Part shown: in pieces, positions 26,041-33,649 of the stretch
Position numbering within the stretch: the first letter of the stretch is position 1
Layout of the letters: each line of letters starts with the position of its first letter
NCBI RefSeq assembly: GCF_000956545.1
Contig: NZ_JYIT01000079.1
Coordinates: 1-64,000, forward strand
Source: Microbacterium azadirachtae
Lineage (GTDB): Bacteria; Actinomycetota; Actinomycetes; Actinomycetales; Microbacteriaceae
Reading direction: 5' to 3'
Length of the DNA stretch: 64,000 nucleotides
The notes under the pieces: model-generated
Database searches by the model: none
The model's input: the letters and a program-made list of their open reading frames with translations, nothing else
Told to the model about the DNA's origin: nothing
Translations under genes and position numbers: made by a program

Positions 26041-27372
26041 ATGACACCACCTCTCGATCTGAACCGGCGGCAGTTCCTCGGCGCCGCGGGTCTCGCCGCC
26101 GGCACGGCCCTGCTCGCCGGCTGCGCCCCGTCCGCCAGCGCCGCCGGCACGCGCACGCTGCAGTTCTGGCACCTCCTCTCCGGCGGCGACGGCGTCACGA
26201 TGTCGGGCCTGCTCGACGCCGTGAACACCGCCCAGGCCGACTACCGGATCCGTCCGACCGTGCTCGCCTGGGGCACGCCCTACTACACGAAACTCGCGAT
26301 GGCCGCGGCCGGCGGGCGTGCCCCCGACGTCGCGATCATGCACGCCACCCGCGTGCTGGGCTGGGCTCCCGGCGGCCTCCTGGACGCCTGGGACACCGGA
26401 CGACTCGCAGACCTCGGCGTGGATGCGTCGACCTTCCCGGATCCGATCTGGAAGAAGGGGGAGGTCGACGGCAAGCGCCTCAGCATCGCGCTCGACGCGC
26501 ACCCCTTCGTGCTCATGTACAACACCGATGTCTGCCGCAAGGCGGGTGTGCTCGGCGCCGACGGGCGACTGAAGGAGGCGAAGAGCCCGGACGAGTTCCT
26601 CGCCATGGTCGACGCGATCGCCGGGGTCACCGGCGGGCACGGCCTCTCCTACGGCTATCTCGGCGACGGCTCTCAGATGTGGCGGCTCTTCTACACGCTC
26701 TACACCCAGCACGGCATCGAGATGGAGATGCCGCAGGGCGGATCCGCCGTGATCGACAAGGACGCGGCCGTCGCCTCGCTCGAGTTCATGCAGAAGCTGC
26801 TCGACGGGAAACGGGCGGCGAAGCAGGCCGACTACGGCACCGCGGTCGCCGAGTTCGCCACCGGCAAGAGCGGCATGTTCCTCAGCGGCGTCTGGGAGCT
26901 GCGCACCATGCAGGCGGCCAAGATCCCCTTCGACATCGCGATGATCCCGCCGCTGTTCGGCACGCGCACCGCCTACGCCGACTCGCACTCCTTCGTCCTG
27001 CCGCACCAGTCGCATCCCGACCCGGCGAGCCGCGATCTCGTCTACCGGTTCGTGGCCGACATGCTCAAGGGCTCCTTCGGCTGGGCGGAGGCGGGGCACA
27101 TCCCCGCCTACCTCCCCGTCACGGAGTCCCCCGAGTACGCCGACCTGCTGCCCCAGGCGCACTATGCCGAGGCAGCCGGGTACGTGCGCTACGACCCGCC
27201 CGCGTGGTTCACCGGCTCCGGCTCCAACTTCCAGGGGCAGTTCGGCGCTGCGGCGCAGCCCGCCCTGCTCGGCGGGGGCAGCCCCGCCGACGCCATCGCC
27301 CGCTTCGAGGAGGCGGTCACGCGCTTCCTCGCCCAACCCAATCCGGCCGACCCGGAAGGAGCACGGAGATGA
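26041..27372 (+). CDS. ABC sugar-binding lipoprotein (arabinoside importer)
   Basis: 443 residues. The N-terminus NRRQFLGAAGLAAGTALLAGC has a twin-arginine motif and a lipobox ending at the modified cysteine, so it is a Tat-exported lipoprotein. LQFWHLLSGGDGVTMSGLLDAVN and later PDVAIMHATRVLGWAPGGLLD are typical of CUT1 solute-binding proteins. It should bind arabino-oligosaccharides, given the GH51 gene three genes downstream. The start is the ATG with AAGGAG six bases before it, rather than the GTG inside that ribosome site. Its stop overlaps the permease start. Confidence 0.92.
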   Translation: MTPPLDLNRRQFLGAAGLAAGTALLAGCAPSASAAGTRTLQFWHLLSGGDGVTMSGLLDAVNTAQADYRIRPTVLAWGTPYYTKLAMAAAGGRAPDVAIMHATRVLGWAPGGLLDAWDTGRLADLGVDASTFPDPIWKKGEVDGKRLSIALDAHPFVLMYNTDVCRKAGVLGADGRLKEAKSPDEFLAMVDAIAGVTGGHGLSYGYLGDGSQMWRLFYTLYTQHGIEMEMPQGGSAVIDKDAAVASLEFMQKLLDGKRAAKQADYGTAVAEFATGKSGMFLSGVWELRTMQAAKIPFDIAMIPPLFGTRTAYADSHSFVLPHQSHPDPASRDLVYRFVADMLKGSFGWAEAGHIPAYLPVTESPEYADLLPQAHYAEAAGYVRYDPPAWFTGSGSNFQGQFGAAAQPALLGGGSPADAIARFEEAVTRFLAQPNPADPEGARR

Positions 27373-28319
27373 CCGCGACGGCCACCACCACGACCATCGT
27401 CACCGGCCGGGCCGCGACCCGCGCCGCACGCCGGCACGCCGGCGGATCCCGCGGCGGGGAGCAGCTGATCGGCTGGGTGTTCCTGGCCCCGTTCCTCGTC
27501 GCGTTCGCGCTGTTCCTCGCCTGGCCGATCCTGCACGGGCTCTACCTGAGCTTCACCGACCAGTCGCTCACCGGATCCGGCGGAGGCTTCGTCGGCGTCG
27601 CGAACTACGTCGAGGCCCTCGGCGACCCGGTCATGTGGGGCGCCTTCGGCAACACCGTGTGGTTCACGGTGCTGTCCACCATCCCCCTTGTCGTCATCGC
27701 CCTCCTCATGGCGGTGCTCGTCGACCGCGGACTGCCGGGCCAGTGGCTCTGGCGGCTCTCGTTCTTCATGCCGTACCTGCTCGCCTCCACGGTGATCTCG
27801 CAGATCTGGATCTGGATCTTCAATCCCCAGATCGGCGCGGCGAACAACGTGCTGAAGGCGTTCGGCCTCGAGCCCATCGCCTGGCTGCAGGATCCGGCCG
27901 TGAACATGCTCGCGATCGTCATCGCGACCGTGTGGTGGACGATCGGCTTCAACTTCCTGCTCTACCTCGCGGCCCTGCAGAACATCCCGCAGCAGCAGTA
28001 CGAGGCGGCGGCGCTCGACGGCGCCGGCGGCTGGCGGCAGTTCTGGTCGATCACGCTCCCCCAGCTGGGACCTGCGACCACCCTCATCGGCCTCCTGCAG
28101 ATCCTGGCGTCGCTCAAGCTGTTCGACCAGGCGTACCAGATGCTCGGCGGCCTCTCCAGCGACACCACGCGCTCGATCGTGCAGTACATCTACGAGACCG
28201 GCTTCGTCGGCTACCGCTTCGGCTACTCGGCGGCGATCTCCTACGTGTTCTTCGCGATCATCATCATCCTCGGCGTCGCGCAGGCGCTGATCACCCGTCG
28301 GCGGAAGGACGTCCGATGA
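27369..28319 (+). CDS. ABC sugar permease (MalF/UgpA type)
   Basis: 316 residues, six predicted membrane helices after a 35-residue Thr/Ala/Arg-rich cytoplasmic tail. WVFLAPFLVAFALFLAWPILHGLYLSF is helix 1 of CUT1 permeases. The EAA loop that contacts the ATPase is QYEAAALDGAGGWRQFWSITLPQLGP. It forms the channel for arabinosides together with the next permease. ATGA overlaps join it to the genes on both sides. No ATPase gene is adjacent. Confidence 0.93.
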   Translation: MTATATTTTIVTGRAATRAARRHAGGSRGGEQLIGWVFLAPFLVAFALFLAWPILHGLYLSFTDQSLTGSGGGFVGVANYVEALGDPVMWGAFGNTVWFTVLSTIPLVVIALLMAVLVDRGLPGQWLWRLSFFMPYLLASTVISQIWIWIFNPQIGAANNVLKAFGLEPIAWLQDPAVNMLAIVIATVWWTIGFNFLLYLAALQNIPQQQYEAAALDGAGGWRQFWSITLPQLGPATTLIGLLQILASLKLFDQAYQMLGGLSSDTTRSIVQYIYETGFVGYRFGYSAAISYVFFAIIIILGVAQALITRRRKDVR

Positions 28320-29212
28320 CCACCGCGACCCGCACCCTCGTCGCTCCCGGCGCCGCGCGCGCCCGCACCCGCCGGCCGATCGGCCGCCGGTTCACCGTCC
28401 TGACCGTCGTCGCGTTCGCGGTGCTGCTGGTCCTCGCGATCGGCTGGCTGCTGCCGTTCCTGTGGGCGGTGGCCACGGCGTTCAAGACCGAGACCGACGC
28501 CGCCTCCGGCGACCCCGGCTGGATCGGGGCGAGCGGTCCGACCGTCCAGGCGTTCTCCGCGATCCTCGGGCAGGGCAACGTCTACCTCTGGGCCTGGAAC
28601 AGCCTGTGGACCGCGACCGCCGTCACCGTGCTCACGGTGACGATCTCGGCCCTCGCGGCGTACGCCTTCTCGCGGCTCGACTTCCGCGGACGCAAGTGGC
28701 TGTTCGTCGTCATCGTGGCCGCCATCGTCGTGCCGCCGCAGGTGCTGATCATCCCGCTGTTCTACGAGATGCTGGCCTTCAACCTGGTCGACACGCACTG
28801 GGGCCTGATCCTGCCGCAGGTCGTGGCTCCGGCGATGGTTTTCATCCTGAAGCGGTTCTTCGACGCGGTCCCGATCGAGCTCGAGGACGCCGCACGCGTC
28901 GACGGCGCGAGCAGGTTCCGGGTGTTCTGGTCGATCGTGCTGCCGCTGAGCCGCCCGATCCTCGCCTCCGTCGCGATCTTCGTGTTCATCGGCGCGTGGA
29001 ACAACTTCCTCTGGCCGTTCCTCGTGATCAACGACACCGGGCTCATGACGCTGCCGGTCGGCCTGCAGACCGTCATCAGCGCCTACGGGGTGCAGTACGC
29101 GCAGGTCATGGCCCAGGCCGTGCTCGCCGCCCTCCCCCTCATCGTCGTGTTCCTCATCTTCCAGAAGCAGATCGTCAAGGGAGTCGCCACCAGCGGCTTC
29201 GGCGGTCAGTGA
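28316..29212 (+). CDS. ABC sugar permease (MalG/UgpE type)
   Basis: 298 residues with six helices. The EAA loop reads ELEDAARVDGASRFRVFWSIVLPLSRP, and the C-terminal IFQKQIVKGVATSGFGGQ is the usual MalG-type ending. It pairs with the preceding permease. Its stop is 20 bases before the arabinofuranosidase start, which has its own GAAAGGA ribosome site, so all four genes are probably one transcript. Confidence 0.93.
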   Translation: MTTATRTLVAPGAARARTRRPIGRRFTVLTVVAFAVLLVLAIGWLLPFLWAVATAFKTETDAASGDPGWIGASGPTVQAFSAILGQGNVYLWAWNSLWTATAVTVLTVTISALAAYAFSRLDFRGRKWLFVVIVAAIVVPPQVLIIPLFYEMLAFNLVDTHWGLILPQVVAPAMVFILKRFFDAVPIELEDAARVDGASRFRVFWSIVLPLSRPILASVAIFVFIGAWNNFLWPFLVINDTGLMTLPVGLQTVISAYGVQYAQVMAQAVLAALPLIVVFLIFQKQIVKGVATSGFGGQ

Positions 29213-29232
29213 CCCGACCCGAAAGGATCCTC

Positions 29233-30768
29233 ATGACCCACGCCCGCATCACCGTCGACCGCGACTTCACGATCGCCGAGGTGCCGCGCCGCCTGTTCGG
29301 CCAGTTCGTCGAGCACATGGGCCGCTGCGTCTACACCGGCATCTACGAGCCCGGCCACCCGGCGGCGGACGCCCGCGGATTCCGCACCGACGTGCTCGAG
29401 CTCGTGCGCGAGCTCGGCCCGACGGTCGTGCGCTACCCCGGCGGCAATTTCGTCTCCGGCTACCGCTGGGAGGACGGGGTCGGCCCCGTCGCCGATCGCC
29501 CGGTGCGCATGGACGGCGCCTGGCACACGATCGAGACGAACGCGTTCGGCCTGCACGAGTTCATGGACTGGTCGCGCGAGGCCGAGGTCGAGGTCATGGA
29601 GGCCATCAACCTCGGCACCCGCGGCGTCGAGGAGGCCAGGGCGCTCGTCGAGTACGCCAACCACCCCGGCGGCACGTACTGGTCGGACCTGCGCCGCCGC
29701 AACGGCGCGGAGGATCCGTTCGGGATCAAGCTGTGGTGCCTCGGCAACGAGCTGGACGGCCCCTGGCAGATCGGGCACAAGACCGCGCACGAGTACGGAC
29801 GCCTCGCCCAGGAGACGGCCAAGGCGATGAAGCTCGTGGACCCTGAGATCGAGCTCGTCGCGGTCGGATCGTCGAACCGGCAGATGCCCACCTTCGGCAC
29901 CTGGGAGCACACCGTGCTCACGCACGCGTACGAGGAGGTCGACTACATCTCCATGCACGCGTACTACCGCGAGCAGGACGGCGACGCGGCCTCGTTCCTC
30001 GCCGAGGGCGTGGAGATGGACACGTTCATCGACGGCGTCATCTCGACGATCGACGCCGTCAAGGCCGCCGGCAAGCACAGCAAGCAGGTGAACATCTCGT
30101 TCGACGAGTGGAACGTCTGGGACTTCGACCGGTTCAACGACGTCGAGGAGGGCGAGGTGGCTGCGGCCGGCTGGCGCGAGCACCCGCGGCTCATCGAGGA
30201 CACCTACACCGTGACCGACGCGGTCGTCGTCGGCACCTTCCTGCACAGCCTGCTGCGCCACGGCGACCGCGTGAAGATCGCCAACCAGGCGCAGCTCGTC
30301 AACGTGATCGCCCCCATCCGCTCCGAGGAGGGCGGCCCCGCCTGGCGGCAGACCATCTTCTGGCCGTTCGCGCGGATGGCGCGGATGGCGAAGGGCCGGA
30401 TCCTGCGGCTCGCGATCTCGTCGACCAAGGGCGAGACGGCCCGGTTCGGCGATGTGGACGAGGTCGACGCCGTGGCGACGTGGGACGAGTCGTCGGGACG
30501 GCTCGCGCTGTTCGTCGCGAACCGCTCGCTCGCGTCGGAGGCCACGGTCGACCTCGACCTGCACGGCCTGCGGGCGACCGCGGTGCGCTCGGCCGAGGTG
30601 CTCACGGTGCCCGACGACGGAGACCGCCTCACGGCGAACGTCGAGCACGCGCCGGATGCGGTCGGGCTGCGGCCGCTCGACGGCGTCGCGATCGACGACG
30701 GCGCGGTCCGCCTCACGCTGCCGGCCCTGTCGTGGTCGGCGGTGGAGTTCGAGGTCGCCCGCGGCTGA
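29233..30768 (+). CDS. abfA: alpha-L-arabinofuranosidase, GH51
   Basis: 511 residues, the normal intracellular GH51 length. VRYPGGNFVSGYRWEDGVGP is the family hallmark. The general acid/base is E173 in CLGNELDGPW and the nucleophile is E292 in SFDEWNVW. A C-terminal beta-sandwich (about 390-511) completes the fold. No signal peptide is present, so it acts on imported arabino-oligosaccharides and releases L-arabinose for araA/araB/araD. It is last in the importer operon and ends before a large bidirectional hairpin. Confidence 0.97.
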   Translation: MTHARITVDRDFTIAEVPRRLFGQFVEHMGRCVYTGIYEPGHPAADARGFRTDVLELVRELGPTVVRYPGGNFVSGYRWEDGVGPVADRPVRMDGAWHTIETNAFGLHEFMDWSREAEVEVMEAINLGTRGVEEARALVEYANHPGGTYWSDLRRRNGAEDPFGIKLWCLGNELDGPWQIGHKTAHEYGRLAQETAKAMKLVDPEIELVAVGSSNRQMPTFGTWEHTVLTHAYEEVDYISMHAYYREQDGDAASFLAEGVEMDTFIDGVISTIDAVKAAGKHSKQVNISFDEWNVWDFDRFNDVEEGEVAAAGWREHPRLIEDTYTVTDAVVVGTFLHSLLRHGDRVKIANQAQLVNVIAPIRSEEGGPAWRQTIFWPFARMARMAKGRILRLAISSTKGETARFGDVDEVDAVATWDESSGRLALFVANRSLASEATVDLDLHGLRATAVRSAEVLTVPDDGDRLTANVEHAPDAVGLRPLDGVAIDDGAVRLTLPALSWSAVEFEVARG

Positions 30769-30779
30769 CCCTCTGGGTC

Positions 30780-30867
30780 GTCGAGCGCCCCGGAGGCGAG
30801 ACGAGACGCGGTGCTCCTGCGAGGGCACCGCGTCTCGTCTCGGTCGCCTCCGGCGGCGTCGCTCGAC
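30780..30867. terminator. long bidirectional hairpin between convergent genes
   Basis: GTCGAGCG (30780-30787) pairs with CGCTCGAC (30860-30867). Inside, CCGGAGGCGA pairs with TCGCCTCCGG, and a 17-bp perfect stem GAGACGAGACGCGGTGC pairs with its complement across a short loop. It lies 12 bases past abfA and 16 bases past the ROK gene, so it can terminate both. Confidence 0.85.
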
Positions 30868-30882
30868 ACCCCGAGGAGGGAC

Positions 30883-32043
30883 TCAGCCCAGGGGGTCGGC
30901 CAGCAGGCGCGCGAAGGCGGCGTCGGCGGCGCCGATCAGCAGCCGGTCGGCGCCGAGCGCGGCCGCGGAGATCGCCAGCCCCTCGGCCGACGCGGCGAGC
31001 GCACGCCGGCGCACGTCCTCGTCGAAGGCGTCCGGATCCAGATCCCGCAGGATCGCCAGGAAGCCGCCCAGCACGATCATCGCCGGGTTGAGCACGTTGA
31101 CGGCGTTGCCGAGGGTCGCCGCGAGGATCCGGCGCTGCCGCGCGGTCTCGTCCATCGCGGCGCGGTCGGTCGACGCGGTCAGCGCCGCGCGCAACTCCGC
31201 GTCGTCGGGTGCCGTGAGCCCCGCGGCCTGCACCAGGCGCGCCCGGTTGACCTCGTCCTCCAGCACCCCGCCGTCGACGCGGCGGTCTGCGACGTCGGCC
31301 ACGCTGGCCGCCGTCTGCCCCCACTCGCCCGCATAGCCGCCGACGCCGCCGATGAGCCGCCCGTGCAGGATGAGCCCGCCGCCGATGCCGCTCGCACCGC
31401 CGTTGAGGTAGACGACATCCTCATGCTCCCTGGCTGCACCGAAGAGCCGCTCGGCCCGCGCGCCGAGAGACGCGTCGTTGCCCACCACGACGTCGACGCC
31501 GAGGGCCGCCGCGAGCGGGCCGGCGATGTCGGCGTCGCGCCAGTCCAGGTGCGGGGCGAACCGGACGAGGCCGTCCGAAGCCCGCACCAGGCCGGGCACC
31601 GCAAGACCGACGCCCTCGATGCGCACGCCGTGCAGCGCGCCGTCGCGCCAGCCGTCCACGACGCGGGCGACGATCTCGACGACGTCGGCGACGCCGGGCT
31701 GCTCGACGGGGATCCGCTCCCGCTCGCGCACCGCGCCGCCCAGCGCGACGGCCCCGAGCTCGACGGCGTCGATCTCGGGGTTGACGCCGATGGCGACCAC
31801 GCCGGGGCTGGCTGCGACCATCGGCGAGGGGCGGCCCACGCGGCGCGTGGGATCCGGCTCGTGCTCCTCCACCAGCCCGGCCTCGACCAGTCGCCCGACC
31901 AGGTCCGAGACGGTGGAGCGGTTCAGGCCCGTCTCCGCCGTGATGACGGCGCGGGACCGCGGGCCGGAGTGGTGCACGAGGCGGAGGACCTCGGCGAGGT
32001 TGGTGCGCCGCACCCCCTCGACGGTCGTCGCGCGTTCGTTCAT
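30883..32043 (-). CDS. ROK family transcriptional regulator (XylR-like)
   Basis: 386 residues. The N-terminal winged helix is RTNLAEVLRLVHHSGPRSRAVITAETGLNRSTVSDLVGRLVEAGLVEE (about 14-62). A ROK sugar-kinase fold follows, with GVGLAVPGLV and LNGGASGIGGGLILHG. The ATP motif DxGxT is degenerate (GVNPEIDAVE) and the zinc-binding CxCGxxGC motif is missing, so it is a regulator, not a kinase. Xylose or a xyloside is the likely ligand, since it follows the GH43/GH3 operon on the same strand and xylA-xylB lie 8 kb away. Confidence 0.88.
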   Translation of the reverse strand: MNERATTVEGVRRTNLAEVLRLVHHSGPRSRAVITAETGLNRSTVSDLVGRLVEAGLVEEHEPDPTRRVGRPSPMVAASPGVVAIGVNPEIDAVELGAVALGGAVRERERIPVEQPGVADVVEIVARVVDGWRDGALHGVRIEGVGLAVPGLVRASDGLVRFAPHLDWRDADIAGPLAAALGVDVVVGNDASLGARAERLFGAAREHEDVVYLNGGASGIGGGLILHGRLIGGVGGYAGEWGQTAASVADVADRRVDGGVLEDEVNRARLVQAAGLTAPDDAELRAALTASTDRAAMDETARQRRILAATLGNAVNVLNPAMIVLGGFLAILRDLDPDAFDEDVRRRALAASAEGLAISAAALGADRLLIGAADAAFARLLADPLG

Positions 32044-32080
32044 CCGGCGTCTCGCTTCCTGCACGCGGTGGGACTCCAGG

Positions 32081-33649
32081 CTACCGATCGCCGTGGTCCG
32101 CCTGCGCAGGCGCGTATGCGAAACGCGTGATGCGCACTTCGCCGCTCGGTTCGGCGCCCGCGCTCGTGGCGTACGCCCCGATCCAGAGCCCGAGGAAGCC
32201 ACCGGTGGCCGAGGCGTCCAGGTCGCGCCCGTCCGCCGACTCCAGGTCCCGCCCTGCATGCCGGAACGCGTAGTCGTATCCGCGCCCGCTGACGACGAGC
32301 TCCACCTCCGGCGCCTCCGCCGGCGCCCCGTGATCGCGCCGCAGCACCTCGCCGCCGAGGCAGCGCTCGGACGTAAGCCGGAGCCCGTCCGGGGTGCGGG
32401 TGACGGCGACCGCGACGTGGTCCCGCTCGGACTGCCGCAGCACGACCCCCGCGCTCTCGCCCTCGGCGAGCCCGCGCACGTCCAGTGTGCAGCGCACGTC
32501 GACGTCGGCGTGCTGCTGCCTCACGCCCAGGAACGCGGGCGCCGACGGATCGTGCAGCGACGCGGCGCGCACCGGAAGCCGCCAGACGTCGCCCTCCGCG
32601 ATCGCGACCTCGGCCGGCAGGGCGCGCAGCGCCGTCCACCGGGGGTCGGCGGGGGCGACGACGCCGGCGACGCGGTCGTCCGGCTGCCATGAGCCGGCAC
32701 GCGGCGCTTCGGTCGCCCAGGGGATCGCGACCGCGCTCGGCAGCCGCCCCTCTCCGGGGGCGAAGACCGGCCAGCCGTCCTCCCACACGACAGGGCAGAG
32801 GAAGGTCTCCCGGCCGAGCGGGTAGTGCCGTCCGTCGTCGGCGCGCATCGCGAGCATCACGGCGAACCAGGATCCGTCCGCCGCCTGCACGAGATCCGCG
32901 TGTCCGGCGCCGATCACCGGGCTGGTCCGTCCCAGCTGCCGATGCGTGAACACCGGGTTCGCCCGGTCGCCGGCATAGGGTCCGGCGATCTCGTCCGCAC
33001 GCGCCGCACTGACCGCGTGGTGGAACTCGGTGCCGCCCTCGGCCGCGATCAGCAGCCAGCGCCCGTCGACGCGGTACAGATGCGGCCCTTCGGCCCACAC
33101 GGCACCGCGCACCGCGCCCCGCCAGATCACGTGCTCCGCACCCACGAGGCGGCGCTCGGCGGGGGCGTACTCGCGCACCCAGACCTCGGTCTGATCGTGC
33201 CATTCCGGGGCGGTCGCCAGTCGGGTGCCGTGCAGCCACACGCGTCCCTCGTCGTCGAAGGCGATCGACGGATCGATCCCCGCGGCGTCGAGCATCACCG
33301 GGTCGCTCCAGGGGCCCGCCGGGTCGCTCGCCGTCACCAGGAAGTTCCCGCCCCGGGACCCGTCGTCCCGGTCGACGAGCGTGCACACGACCCAGAACAG
33401 CCCGAGACCGTGGCGGATGGTCGGCGCGTACAGCCCTCCGGAGGATCCGATCCCGTCGAAGTCGAGCATGCCCGGCCGATCGATCACGTGCGCGACCGTC
33501 TCCCAGCGGATCAGGTCGCGGGAGCGCAGCACCGGAAGGCCTGGCAGGTACTCGAACGTGGAGGTGACGAGGTAGTACCACTCGCCCACCCGGCAGATCG
33601 ACGGATCCGGATGGCACCCGGGAAGGATCGGGTTCGCCGCCGCGATCAC
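32081..33649 (-). CDS. GH43 beta-xylosidase / arabinofuranosidase
   Basis: 522 residues. The five-bladed propeller residues of GH43 are visible: base D15 in CHPDPSI, D126 in GIDPSIAFDD and general acid E187 in WAEGPHLY. The second half (about 320-522) is a beta-sandwich with FLGVRQQHADVDVRC and ESAGVVLRQSERDHVAV, as in xylosidases of the GH43_11/12 kind. No signal peptide, so it cleaves imported xylo- or arabinoxylo-oligosaccharides. Its ATG overlaps the GH3 stop, and it is the last gene of the importer/GH3/GH43 operon. Confidence 0.93.
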   Translation of the reverse strand: MIAAANPILPGCHPDPSICRVGEWYYLVTSTFEYLPGLPVLRSRDLIRWETVAHVIDRPGMLDFDGIGSSGGLYAPTIRHGLGLFWVVCTLVDRDDGSRGGNFLVTASDPAGPWSDPVMLDAAGIDPSIAFDDEGRVWLHGTRLATAPEWHDQTEVWVREYAPAERRLVGAEHVIWRGAVRGAVWAEGPHLYRVDGRWLLIAAEGGTEFHHAVSAARADEIAGPYAGDRANPVFTHRQLGRTSPVIGAGHADLVQAADGSWFAVMLAMRADDGRHYPLGRETFLCPVVWEDGWPVFAPGEGRLPSAVAIPWATEAPRAGSWQPDDRVAGVVAPADPRWTALRALPAEVAIAEGDVWRLPVRAASLHDPSAPAFLGVRQQHADVDVRCTLDVRGLAEGESAGVVLRQSERDHVAVAVTRTPDGLRLTSERCLGGEVLRRDHGAPAEAPEVELVVSGRGYDYAFRHAGRDLESADGRDLDASATGGFLGLWIGAYATSAGAEPSGEVRITRFAYAPAQADHGDR

